Positions 34,016-42,343 of a stretch of DNA of 64,000 nt are shown here, piece after piece (position 1 is the first letter of the stretch; the number at the start of each line of letters is the position of its first letter). Both the position numbers and the translations under genes were made by a program. The notes below the pieces were generated by a model. That model saw nothing but the letters and a program-made list of their open reading frames with translations, made no database searches and was not told where the DNA came from. The stretch comes from Hymenobacter sp. CRA2 (lineage in GTDB: Bacteria > Bacteroidota > Bacteroidia > Cytophagales > Hymenobacteraceae): assembly GCF_002007105.1 (NCBI RefSeq), contig NZ_MVBC01000014.1, positions 62,001 through 126,000 on the forward strand, read 5' to 3'.

Positions 34016-35194
34016 CTAATTCTGCGGTTTTTGCACTACTTGGCGGTCCTTCCAGCGGTAACTGCCGCGCAGGCCCAGCAGCCCCACTGCCAGGGCGTAC
34101 GGCGGGTACACCAGTTGTAGCAGCGGCACCCACATCAGCCACCGGCGGCGCCGAAAAAACCGTAGTACCGGCGCCAGAAACAGCACATCGGCGCCGAGCT
34201 TCAGCGCCCACCCAGCCGCAGCCCACGGCCACAGGACCGGCTGCCAAAGAAGTATCAGCATCAGTAACCACAAGGCCACGTTGGCACCGAGTACCACCAG
34301 GGCCAGGCGGCGCGAAGCCGGGCTTTGGTAGTGTCGCCACTTGCTGGCCCAGCGCACCCGCTGCTGCAGCAAAGCCCCAAGGGTAGGCTGCGCAGCTGTT
34401 TGCACCACGGCGGCGGCTTCGCACAGAAACCGGATGCCGCCGGGGTGCCGCGCCGCTATTTTGTGGAGCAGAAACTCGTCGTCGCCGCTGGGTACGTGCG
34501 CATTGCCCTGGAAACCACCCACGGCGGCAAAAGTGGCGCGGCGGTAGGCCAGGTTGGCACCGTTGCACATGGTGGGAATCCGCAGCGCAATGCTGGCCGC
34601 GCCGGTTCCCACCAGGGCGGCCAACTCCAAACTTTGCAGTTCGGCCAGCAACCCGGTGCCCGTCAGCAGCACCGGCCCGCTGATAAAGTGCACGTCGGGC
34701 TGATTCAGATAAGCACTGTAGGCCGCCAGCCAACCTTCGGCCACCCGGCAATCAGCATCGGTGCAGACTACCCACGGCGCCTGCGTAGCGGCCAGGGCGG
34801 CCTCGATAGCGGCTTTTTTGCCGGTGCGCTGCCCCGGCAGCTCGACCAACGGCAGCAGACGCAGCGGGTAAGAGCTACTCTGGGCAGCGGTGCGCACCAG
34901 CTCGGGCGTAGCATCCGTGGAATGATCATCCACGACGATAACCTCGAACTGCCCACCCGTTTGCAGCCAGCTCTGCCGCTGCAAATCGGCCAGCAGCTGC
35001 GGCAGCGTGGCGGCTTCGTTGCGGGCCGCAATCAGCACGGCAACCTGCGGCGCATTGCCCGGCAGCGTTGGCTGACCGGGCCTTCCCGATGCGGCCGGGA
35101 GCCGCCGCCAGGCCTGGGCGTAGCGCGTGAATATCACTGCGTAGATCAGCGCCGGTACGCACGCAACGGCCGCCAGCCAGCCAGCTGCACTCAT
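34016..35194 (-). CDS. Membrane glycosyltransferase, family 2
   Basis: 392 residues. An N-terminal helix, then a GT-A domain with VAVLIAARNEAATL, VVDDHSTDAT, DAD in CTDADCRVA, and SGDDEFLL and Q-x-x-R-W-like QQRVRWASKW, then three or four C-terminal helices. It is a paralogue of 21751-22857 and probably works on a glycolipid or polysaccharide. Its ATG overlaps the stop of the upstream LPG-synthase-like gene by four bases (ATGA). Confidence 0.88.
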   Translation of the reverse strand: MSAAGWLAAVACVPALIYAVIFTRYAQAWRRLPAASGRPGQPTLPGNAPQVAVLIAARNEAATLPQLLADLQRQSWLQTGGQFEVIVVDDHSTDATPELVRTAAQSSSYPLRLLPLVELPGQRTGKKAAIEAALAATQAPWVVCTDADCRVAEGWLAAYSAYLNQPDVHFISGPVLLTGTGLLAELQSLELAALVGTGAASIALRIPTMCNGANLAYRRATFAAVGGFQGNAHVPSGDDEFLLHKIAARHPGGIRFLCEAAAVVQTAAQPTLGALLQQRVRWASKWRHYQSPASRRLALVVLGANVALWLLMLILLWQPVLWPWAAAGWALKLGADVLFLAPVLRFFRRRRWLMWVPLLQLVYPPYALAVGLLGLRGSYRWKDRQVVQKPQN

Positions 35195-36144
35195 GCGGCC
35201 TGTTTGCGCTTACGCCCGCGCCGCAGCACCTTCAGGCGCAGCACGAACAGCAGCCCCGCGGCGCTGGGCAGGGCAATATTGAGCACCCACAAACTCAGGC
35301 TGGCCGACAGCACCGGCAGCACCGGCAGCCCCAGCAGCCCGAACAGGTGCGTAGCCGACAGCTCCCGGGCCCCGACATCGGTGAGGGCATTGAGCGAAGG
35401 CACCAAGGACTTCAGCAGGAAGGTACCCGCAATGGCGGCCAGCGCGGCCCCCAGCGGCGCGTGGGCACCGTAGGCCCACAGCAGCAGACCAAACTGCGCC
35501 GTGAAGACCCCGTAGCGCAGCCCCGAGAGCAGTAGCACCTGCGTCAGCACCGAAGCCGGGTAGTGGGGCAGGTTGGCGGTGTAGCGCTGAAAACGCCGCA
35601 ACGGCCGCCACTGCAGCACGGCCGCCAGCAGGTAGCGGCTGCGGTAGAGCGGCAGGAGCAGCAATAGGTTGCCGAGCACGGCCGTCAGGCCCAGGCCGGC
35701 GGCCACCAGCGGATACTGCGGCCCGAGGTAGCGCGTCACGAAGTACAGCACCCCGGCCGACCCGGCCAGCAGGGTAATAACCAGCTGGCAGTAACGGCCC
35801 AAAAATACGGCGCCTAAGGCTTCGGGTCGGCGGTTTTTCAGCTCCAGCAGCCGCCCGGCGTAGTCGCCCACGCGGTTGGGCGTCACGAAGCCGAGCGTGA
35901 GGCCGGTGAGCACCGCCCGAAAGCTGCGGCCGAACGACACGGGCTCCAGGTGCCGCGCCAGGCGCCACCACTTGGCCGCTTCCAGAGCCCAGTTTACGGG
36001 CACGAGCAGCAGGGCCAGCAAGGCCGGCGTGCGCTCAGCATCGGTGATGAGCCCGCGCCAGGCGGCGGCCGTGGCGGCATCGGCTACTACCGATTGCCAG
36101 AGCAAAGCCAGCGTGAGCAGCGTGACAGCCACTTTGCCCAGCAC
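35191..36144 (-). CDS. Lysylphosphatidylglycerol synthase-type integral membrane protein
   Basis: About 317 residues if started at the GTG at 36144. The open frame continues to 36381 but would run through ruvC on the other strand and has no ATG in the usable part. It has about eight membrane helices and the family signature GFVTPNRVGDYAGRLLELK. This domain is found alone in Bacteroidota as a flippase-like or glycolipid-linked protein without the lysyl-transfer domain, so tRNA-dependent lipid modification is not implied. Coupled by ATGA to a GT2, which suggests a joint role in lipid-linked glycan work. Confidence 0.82.
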   Translation of the reverse strand: MLGKVAVTLLTLALLWQSVVADAATAAAWRGLITDAERTPALLALLLVPVNWALEAAKWWRLARHLEPVSFGRSFRAVLTGLTLGFVTPNRVGDYAGRLLELKNRRPEALGAVFLGRYCQLVITLLAGSAGVLYFVTRYLGPQYPLVAAGLGLTAVLGNLLLLLPLYRSRYLLAAVLQWRPLRRFQRYTANLPHYPASVLTQVLLLSGLRYGVFTAQFGLLLWAYGAHAPLGAALAAIAGTFLLKSLVPSLNALTDVGARELSATHLFGLLGLPVLPVLSASLSLWVLNIALPSAAGLLFVLRLKVLRRGRKRKQAA

Positions 36145-36202
36145 GACCCAGGGGCGCAGGTCGCGCCGCCGAGTTTTTGGGGCGTGCCGGGGTTTCGTTG
36201 CG

Positions 36203-36210
36203 TAACTTTG
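36203..36210 (+). promoter_or_regulatory. -7 promoter element of ruvC
   Basis: TAACTTTG fits TAnnTTTG exactly and ends 6 bases before the ruvC ATG. With the usual 5-7 base distance from this box to the transcription start, the mRNA would begin at or next to the start codon. It overlaps the 5' leader region of the divergent membrane-protein gene. Confidence 0.6.
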
Positions 36211-36216
36211 TGGTAG

Positions 36217-36852
36217 ATGGCCGTTTTCCCCTCCCCCGCTTCCCTGGACCTGCCCAAGATTATCATGGGCGTCGACCCCGGCACCCAGATCATGGGCTAC
36301 GCCGTTATTGAGGTCACCGGGCAGCGCGTGCAGGTGCTGCGCTACGACGTCATCAATCTCAAGGCGTTTGGGTCCAATCACGCGGTAAAATTAAAGAAGA
36401 TCTTCGACCGCATGATCGAGCTCATCGAGGAGTTCCTCCCCGACGAGCTGGCCATCGAAGCACCCTTTTACGGGGCCAACGTGCAGAGCATGCTCAAGCT
36501 CGGCCGGGCGCAGGGCGTGGCCATTGCCGCCTGCCTTTCGCGCCAGATTCCCTACGTGGAATACGCCCCGACGAAGGTAAAGCAGTCGGTGACGGGCACC
36601 GGCGCGGCCTCCAAGGAACAAGTAGCCAGCATGCTGCGCCAGACGCTGAACCTGCCCGCGGAGGACGCCCCCAAGTTTTTCGACGCCACCGATGCCCTGG
36701 CCGTGGCCATGTGCCACCACCACCAGAAGGGCAACAACGTGAAAGCCGGCGGCAAGAGCTGGGGCAAGTTCCTGGCCGACAACCCCGATAAGATGGCTGC
36801 GCCGGTGGCCGGCAAAAAGGCCGTAGCCGCCCGCAAGAAGCCGGCCGCGTAA
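36217..36852 (+). CDS. ruvC: Holliday junction endonuclease RuvC
   Basis: 211 residues. RNase H-like fold with the four acidic residues expected: Asp20 (MGVDPGTQ), Glu81 (LAIEAPF), Asp156 and Asp159 (FFDATDALAVAMCHH). It cuts four-way DNA junctions as a dimer with RuvAB. It is longer than the 173 residues of E. coli RuvC because of an N-terminal extension of about 15 residues and a basic Lys/Ala-rich tail (GKKAVAARKKPAA). It stands alone; ruvA and ruvB are not in the window. Confidence 0.95.
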   Translation: MAVFPSPASLDLPKIIMGVDPGTQIMGYAVIEVTGQRVQVLRYDVINLKAFGSNHAVKLKKIFDRMIELIEEFLPDELAIEAPFYGANVQSMLKLGRAQGVAIAACLSRQIPYVEYAPTKVKQSVTGTGAASKEQVASMLRQTLNLPAEDAPKFFDATDALAVAMCHHHQKGNNVKAGGKSWGKFLADNPDKMAAPVAGKKAVAARKKPAA

Positions 36853-36869
36853 GCGGCCTCACGGCTGCT

Positions 36870-37283
36870 TCAGAACCCTAACTCTTCCAATAAGCTTTGC
36901 GCCCGTTGGTCGGCTTCTTCGGCCTGCTCGTTGGGCGTGGGTTGCCGGGCAATGCGGCGCAGCTCCTGCCGTATTTCCTCGTCAATGCTGCTTACGCGGG
37001 CCCTGCCGATGACGAGCCCCATGAAAAAGTATTTCCAGAGACCATCGGACCCACGCAGAATGCGAAGAACATCCTCCCTGATAGCAGGCAGGTGCTTTGC
37101 CAGCGCCTTCCCTACCCCGTAGGCGACGGGCCAGTTGCCGTCCTGGGTCCAGGATAACAATTCGTCGCGGTTTGCCAGAATCTGTGCTTCCGTGGCGTGG
37201 CGCAGGTTTTTCACAGCCTGCTCGTCGCCCTTGTGTTCGGGCACAATGCCCTCCGTATTCTCCTGACTTTGTGCTGACTCCAT
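36870..37283 (-). CDS. DUF5071-like protein
   Basis: 137 residues, cytoplasmic. The central part, with LLSWTQDGNWPVAYGVGKAL and a run of amphipathic helices after it, resembles DUF5071, a HEAT-like helical family of unknown function. An acidic N-terminus and C-terminus flank it. It converges with ruvC with 17 bases between the stops. Confidence 0.7.
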   Translation of the reverse strand: MESAQSQENTEGIVPEHKGDEQAVKNLRHATEAQILANRDELLSWTQDGNWPVAYGVGKALAKHLPAIREDVLRILRGSDGLWKYFFMGLVIGRARVSSIDEEIRQELRRIARQPTPNEQAEEADQRAQSLLEELGF

Positions 37284-37292
37284 CGAACAGTG

Positions 37293-37806
37293 CTATTTAG
37301 GCCACGCGTAATTCTTCGACCACTCCTGAAACCCCTCCACCTGCGCCGTGTGCGCCTGCAGCCACCGCTGCACGTCGGGCTGATCGGTGTGGGCCGCGCG
37401 GATGAGATAGGTGAAGGCGGGCACGAAATCCTTGCGCTTCATTTCGAGGAAGTAGGGCACGTAATACTCCCACACGAAGCCTTTGTGGCTGCCGCTGCCC
37501 TGCTCGGCAAGGCTGCCGATGAGGTCGTTAAACTTTTCGGCCATGCGGGCCGTGGGCGTTTTGTCCTTGTTTTTGTCGTCGTAGTCCAGGGCGGCCATCA
37601 TCGAGAGCAGCATCTGGGTCTGGGCGAAGTTGTCGGCGCCCTTGCCTTTTTTGGCGTCGTCCAGCGTCTGTCGGCTGATGTTGATGTTTTTCTCGCCGGT
37701 TTTTCGGTACCGGCCTGCATGAGCCGGTCCAGGCGCGGCAGGTACTTTTCGGCCCGCGGGCCCTGCGGCTCCAGCACCAGGAAGCGCGTCAGTTCCAGGA
37801 GGGCAG
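37293..37806 (-). pseudogene. Decayed TPR-type protein gene (5' deleted, frameshifted)
   Basis: Two frames together read as the C-terminus of one protein. The first piece (ELTRFLVLEPQGPRAEKYL, from about 37802 down) runs to a T5 tract at 37700-37704. One extra base there would join it to the second piece, which holds NINISRQTLDDAKK and MMAALDYDDKNKDKTP and ends at 37293. The sequence resembles the C-terminal domain that follows TPR repeats in a common Cytophagales protein of unknown function. The 5' end is missing: upstream lies phzF, whose last codons are overwritten by this remnant. Confidence 0.75.
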
Positions 37807-38598
37807 CTCTATTTCGCCGCGCAGGTAGGTTACGGCGTAGCCGCTGATGAGCACCCGCTCGCCGTGCAGCTCGCACCACAAGTCGCCGCCGCGGGCCGAT
37901 ACCTGACGGGCATGCAGCTGCGTTTTGCCGAGGCGCGCGGCCCAGTACGGCACCAGTTGCGTGTGGCCCGAGCCGGTAACCGGGTCTTCGGGCACGCCCA
38001 CGCGGGGCCCGAACCAGCGCGACACAAAATCGACGCCGCCCGCGCCGGGCGCCGTGGCAATGACGCCGCGGTATTCCACCTTGGCCAGGTGCGTCATGCT
38101 GGGACGAAGAGCCAGTACTTCGGCTTCGGTATCGAATACGGCCACCAGATCAGGGCCGGCCAGGATGCTCAGGGGCGTAGCGCGCAGGCCGTCGAGCAGG
38201 CCGTCGGGGTGCTGGGTGAGCGGCTGCGGCGGCTGGGCCGGAAAGTCGAGGGTGAGCAGGCCACCGGGCTGCTGCCGCACGTGCAGCGGGCCGCTTTGCG
38301 AGTGAAATGTGAGCACCTCGACCGTGGCGCCCAGGTGGCGAAACAACACGTGGGCGGTGGCCAGCGTGGCGTGCCCGCACAGGGCCACCTCCACGGCGGG
38401 CGTAAACCAGCGCAACTCGTACTCGGCCGCGGTGCCGGCGCGGGGCACGAAGAAGGCGGTTTCGGCAAGATTATTTTCGGCAGCAATGGCCTGCATGGTG
38501 TCGGCAGGCAGCCACTCGGCCAGCGGGCACACGGCGGCGGGGTTGCCGGCAAATACTTTATCGGTAAAGGCGTCGACCTGGTAGATGGGTAGCGTCAT
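37789..38598 (-). CDS. PhzF-family isomerase/epimerase
   Basis: 269 residues from the ATG at 38598 (MTLPIYQVDAF); the open frame extends to 38697 but lacks family sequence there. Two-domain PhzF/diaminopimelate-epimerase fold, with the catalytic Glu in NLAETAFF (about residue 45), ALCGHATLA, and EDPVTGSGH. PhzF itself isomerises an intermediate of phenazine synthesis. Most members stand alone, as here, with unknown substrates. The last residues (PSWN) come from the fused remnant of the next gene, so the native C-terminus is probably slightly altered. Confidence 0.9.
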   Translation of the reverse strand: MTLPIYQVDAFTDKVFAGNPAAVCPLAEWLPADTMQAIAAENNLAETAFFVPRAGTAAEYELRWFTPAVEVALCGHATLATAHVLFRHLGATVEVLTFHSQSGPLHVRQQPGGLLTLDFPAQPPQPLTQHPDGLLDGLRATPLSILAGPDLVAVFDTEAEVLALRPSMTHLAKVEYRGVIATAPGAGGVDFVSRWFGPRVGVPEDPVTGSGHTQLVPYWAARLGKTQLHARQVSARGGDLWCELHGERVLISGYAVTYLRGEIELPSWN

Positions 38599-38830
38599 GG
38601 AAAAAGCAGGGTAAACGGCCGGCACCAAAAGCTGGCGCAGCGAAGCTAGGTATTTCGTGATTTTCGCCGCATGTTTCGGGGTCAAAGGTGTGCTCAAGGC
38701 CGACCCGCGGACAACTTCACACTATTTTTTATACCCCGCGCAACCCACCCCGGGGCCGCCCGGTCATGGGTGCAGAAGGCTGTTTTATTCCGGAGTGTAC
38801 GCTTTCCCCTCGCCGTCTAATTAGTACGCT

Positions 38831-39370
38831 ATGCCGCAACTCGACGAGATATTAGCCGGCTGCCGCCGCGGCCAGCCGGCGGCCCAACGCCAACTATACG
38901 AGCATCTGTCTTACCGACTGATGGGGGTATGCCTGCGTTATTGCCCGACCCGGGACGAAGCCGAAGACGCGCTGCAGAACGCCTTCGTGAAGATCTTCAC
39001 CAACCTGCACCAATACGCGGGGCAGGGCCCTTTTGAGGCCTGGGCGCGACGCATTGCCGTGACCACCGCCATCAACGCCTACCACCAGCGCCGCCTGCGC
39101 GGCCCGCATGTGGACTATGAGGAAGCCACCGAGCAGGCCCATCCCGACGGCACGCCGCTCGACCAGCTTTCGGCCAACGACGTGGTGAGCCTGATGCAGA
39201 CGCTGCCGCTGGGCTACCGCACCGTGCTGAACCTGTACGCCGTGGAAGGCTACTCCCACGCCGAAATAGCCGACCTGCTGGGCATCTCCGAGGGCACCAG
39301 CAAATCCCAGTTGTCCCGCGCCCGCCACCTGCTGGGGGAGCGGTTGATGGCCACTAACAAAATAGCCTAA
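38831..39370 (+). CDS. ECF-family RNA polymerase sigma factor
   Basis: 179 residues. Region 2 (about 20-90) with AEDALQNAFVKIF and FEAWARRIAVTTAINAYHQ; region 4 (about 120-172) with LPLGYRTVLNLYAVEGYSHAEIADLLGISEG split over an HTH. Class sigma-70, group 4. It heads a three-gene run with 5 bases to the next gene, whose product may be its membrane-bound regulator. No TAnnTTTG box precedes it, which would fit transcription by another or its own sigma factor. Confidence 0.92.
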   Translation: MPQLDEILAGCRRGQPAAQRQLYEHLSYRLMGVCLRYCPTRDEAEDALQNAFVKIFTNLHQYAGQGPFEAWARRIAVTTAINAYHQRRLRGPHVDYEEATEQAHPDGTPLDQLSANDVVSLMQTLPLGYRTVLNLYAVEGYSHAEIADLLGISEGTSKSQLSRARHLLGERLMATNKIA

Positions 39371-39375
39371 CGACC

Positions 39376-41040
39376 ATGACTGATTTCGACTCCGACGACT
39401 TTCTGCGCGAGCTGCACAACAAGCTCCACGACTTTGGCGCGGCACCGCCCGACGACGCCTGGGCCAACATTCAGCGTCAGCTGCCGCAGCAAAAAAAGGA
39501 CCGTCGCCCGCTTTTTTACCTGAGCGCGGCCGCGGCAGTACTCCTGCTGGGCGTGCTGAGCCTCGGCAGCTGGCTCTACCTGCGCCCGACGTCGCAGCCG
39601 GGCGCCGGGCTGGCAGCTCACGGTCTGTCTGGCACCAGCCGCAACGCTGGCGGGGCGTCCGCCGCGGGCCGCGCTGGCTTCGGTAGCTCCGCCGGCACCG
39701 GCAGTGCCGCTGGCACCTCAGCGGCTGATGCTGCCAGGCGGAGCGGCGCAACCGCCGCCGGGGGAAGTGACGTCGCTACCAGCACAGCTTCAGCTGCAAC
39801 TGCTGGTCGCCGCGCTACTACCAAGGAATCAGCTTACGGACGGGCCGAATTCACACGGACCGCAAACGCATCCACGGCGGTTAGCCGCACGGCCGCTGCC
39901 AGGTCGGGTTCGTCGGCGGCTCGCCTGCGGCGCCTCGCGGCTCGCTCGGGCCGCTCGCACAACAGCACGGCGGCTATGCACTCGGCAGCGGATGCGGCTT
40001 CCCTCTCCGGAGCAGCCCGCGCAAGCGCAGGCTCGTTGTCGAAAGCCACTTCCGCCTCGGCGCGGGCTAAGCGCCGCGCCAGCCGCTCGGCGCTGGCCGC
40101 TACAGCTGCGGCCGATGCGGCCGAGTCCCGCTCGGGCCTGCGCCGCAGCCGCCGGCAGATGCTCCGTGGCGCGGTAGCAGCCAGCGCGGCCTCGGCCGAC
40201 GGCGAAGCAACGGCGGCCTGGAGCCGCACGGGCCGCGCAGCACGCGCCGGCCGCATCAGGCCCTCCGGCGAAGCGCTGGAGCCCGTAGCGCCGGCCGTGG
40301 CCCGCCCCGAGCCCGAAGAGCCGGAGGTGCGCCGGTCCAAGCGCAACCGCGCCCCGCGCCCCACGCGGCGGGCCCGCATCCTCAAAAACCTGACGGCTAA
40401 CGTGCTGGTCGGGTCGGCCCTCTCCTACCGGCAGCTGTCGGGCGGGGGCACGCTGGCGCAGCGGCAGCTGGCCAGCCTGGAACGCCCTGCCCTGGGCTAC
40501 TCCGCGCATGTGGGGCTGGCCTACGCCCTGAACAAGCGCCTGAAAGTGTCGCTGGGCCTGGGCTACACCGACTACGCCACCCGCTACCTCTACCAGGTGC
40601 AGAAAGGCGACGGCGTGGTGAAAGTGGATCAGCGCGACGTGTACCGCTTCATCACCATGCCTGTGCAGGTGCAGTACCAGCTGGCGGCCAATCACCGCTA
40701 CTCGGTGGGCTGGCTGGCCGGCGCCTCGCTGGGCGCCTACGCCGGGGGCCGTACCACCACGGGCACGGCCTGCAACTGCCTGCAGAGCGACGCCCCGGCA
40801 TCCGACGAAGGCTACCGCACCTGGGCGGTGGCGGCCACGGCTGGCGGCTACCTGGAGTACTACCTCAACCCGGATGTGCGCCTGCTGCTCCGCCCCACGC
40901 TGCAGTACCAGCTCAACTCGCTCACCGACCCGGCTGCCGGGCTGGTGGAGCGCCGCCCCTGGTCGGTAGGGCTGCAGACGGGCCTCTCCTTCAACCTGAA
41001 AGACAAGCCGCGCCCAGGCGCGGCCAGTGCCAAACGGTAA
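39376..41040 (+). CDS. Fused protein: cytoplasmic N-terminus, membrane helix, long linker, C-terminal beta-barrel
   Basis: 554 residues. An acidic N-terminus of 45 residues (DDAWANIQRQL) in the place of an anti-sigma domain, one membrane helix (47-69), a linker of about 260 residues of Ala, Ser, Arg and Thr, then an outer-membrane beta-barrel domain (about 335-550; alternating strands such as KVSLGLGYTDYATRYLYQV). If folded as read, the protein spans both membranes. It starts 5 bases after the ECF sigma factor, so it probably controls that sigma. The linker is odd: at 39718-39840 about half of the codons end in A or T, against about one in five at 40060-40265, so part of it may be read in the wrong frame after two compensating shifts. 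Confidence 0.75.
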   Translation: MTDFDSDDFLRELHNKLHDFGAAPPDDAWANIQRQLPQQKKDRRPLFYLSAAAAVLLLGVLSLGSWLYLRPTSQPGAGLAAHGLSGTSRNAGGASAAGRAGFGSSAGTGSAAGTSAADAARRSGATAAGGSDVATSTASAATAGRRATTKESAYGRAEFTRTANASTAVSRTAAARSGSSAARLRRLAARSGRSHNSTAAMHSAADAASLSGAARASAGSLSKATSASARAKRRASRSALAATAAADAAESRSGLRRSRRQMLRGAVAASAASADGEATAAWSRTGRAARAGRIRPSGEALEPVAPAVARPEPEEPEVRRSKRNRAPRPTRRARILKNLTANVLVGSALSYRQLSGGGTLAQRQLASLERPALGYSAHVGLAYALNKRLKVSLGLGYTDYATRYLYQVQKGDGVVKVDQRDVYRFITMPVQVQYQLAANHRYSVGWLAGASLGAYAGGRTTTGTACNCLQSDAPASDEGYRTWAVAATAGGYLEYYLNPDVRLLLRPTLQYQLNSLTDPAAGLVERRPWSVGLQTGLSFNLKDKPRPGAASAKR

Positions 41041-41055
41041 CGCTCAGCTCCCATC

Positions 41056-42006
41056 ATGAAGAAGTATTTTCTACCTGCTTTACTTGCCGTTAGCCTGCTG
41101 GGCTGCAAAGCTGATCTGGTTGTGTGCACGCCCGACGGCGGTGGCACCGTCACGCCTCCGCCCGCCACGCTAACCGCTTTTGCTACCCAATACGGCGCCA
41201 TCAGCCAGCAATTCAGCCTGACGCCGGGCTCGGGGCAGACCGTCACGACGGCCAAGGGCAACCGGTTTGCCTTTACCCCGAGCAACTTCGTGCGCTCCGA
41301 CAACCGCCCCTTGTCGACCAGCCCGATTAAAATGGCCGTCCGCGAAATCATGGGCAAGGGCGACATGGTGCTGAGCGCCATGCCCACCGTCGACACCAAC
41401 GGGCAACTGCTCGAATCGGCGGGTGAGTTTCAGCTGCTGGCCACGCAGGACAACGTGCCGCTGCGCATCAACGACACCACCCGCGTGACGTTTTCAACGG
41501 TGCCGCCGGCCATGCTCAACAGCGCGCAGGGCATGCAGCTATTCGTGGGGGGCGGCAGCGGCACGGCCTGCTTTGGCTGGGTACCGGTGCCTTCCTCCAC
41601 CCTCAGCTCCAACGGCCAGCAAGGGTTTGCGGGCTCCGTGCCCGGCACCCTGCTAAACTCGGGCGAGGGCTGGATCAACTGCGACCGGTTTGCCACCATT
41701 CAAACGGCCACGCCACTGGCGGTGACGGTGGCGGGCAGCAACGTGACCATCGACAACACGGGGGTTTTTATCGTGTTCGAGGACCTGAACGCGGTGATGA
41801 AAGTCTGCGGCGTCAATGGCAGCAGCACGTTCACGGCCGCCCGGGTCCCGGTGGGCGCGCGCGTCAAAGTGCTGACGCTGCGCACCGACAACGGCCGCCT
41901 GTACTACGGCAAGCAGAGCCTGACCATTGCTCAGAACCAAACTCTTACGCTTACCCCGACGGAGGCCAACGAGGCCGATATCGTAGCCGACATCCGTGGT
42001 TTATAG
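41056..42006 (+). CDS. Lipoprotein of unknown function
   Basis: 316 residues with a lipobox LLGC near residue 18, a Pro/Thr-rich spacer and a mature domain made mainly of beta-strands with five or six Cys (VVCTPD, TACFGW, INCDRF, VCGVNG). No family recognised. It starts 15 bases after the beta-barrel fusion gene and ends at a strong terminator, so it belongs to the sigma-factor operon and could be a ligand-binding or surface partner of that barrel. Confidence 0.75.
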   Translation: MKKYFLPALLAVSLLGCKADLVVCTPDGGGTVTPPPATLTAFATQYGAISQQFSLTPGSGQTVTTAKGNRFAFTPSNFVRSDNRPLSTSPIKMAVREIMGKGDMVLSAMPTVDTNGQLLESAGEFQLLATQDNVPLRINDTTRVTFSTVPPAMLNSAQGMQLFVGGGSGTACFGWVPVPSSTLSSNGQQGFAGSVPGTLLNSGEGWINCDRFATIQTATPLAVTVAGSNVTIDNTGVFIVFEDLNAVMKVCGVNGSSTFTAARVPVGARVKVLTLRTDNGRLYYGKQSLTIAQNQTLTLTPTEANEADIVADIRGL

Positions 42007-42036
42007 CTATTCCGCTTATCGTACAGCATTAGCAGT

Positions 42037-42076
42037 ACCGGCCAGCTCCACCTCGGGGCTGGCCGGTTCTTTTTTG
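42037..42076 (+). terminator. Terminator of the sigma-factor operon
   Basis: A 10-bp stem ACCGGCCAGC/GCTGGCCGGT with an 11-base loop, followed by TCTTTTTTG. Confidence 0.85.
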
Positions 42077-42077
42077 T

Positions 42078-42175
42078 CTAAGAGCGTATTTGGATTTTGC
42101 TGAAACTACCTCCAGAACGTCATGCTTCGGCAAGCTCAGCATGACCTAAACTAAAAATTCTCAACACGCTCTAAG
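42078..42175. repeat. Short MITE-like element (copy C)
   Basis: About 98 bases bounded by imperfect inverted ends (42078-42091 and 42162-42175, about 11 of 14 matching). It contains a small palindrome at 42117-42145 related to the arms of copy A. Its left end matches 23897-23920 on the minus strand in 23 of 24 bases. Noncoding. Confidence 0.7.
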
Positions 42176-42195
42176 CGCCTATTCGACATGTGCAG

Positions 42196-42230
42196 AACGT
42201 CATGTCGAGCTTATCGAGACATCTCGCTCG
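42196..42230. repeat. Half copy of the palindromic repeat (copy D)
   Basis: One arm only, closely matching 23708-23740, without its inverted partner. It lies in the remainder of the 337-base gene-free stretch 42007-42343; nothing else was recognised there. Confidence 0.7.
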
Positions 42231-42343
42231 GGGGCTCTGCTGTTCGTTGAACGGGTTGATTACTATCTGAATAAACACGCGATATGCCACGACCAGCTCG
42301 ACCTGACCGCCTGTTGCAGTCGGTGCCACTTGCCGGATAGGCT

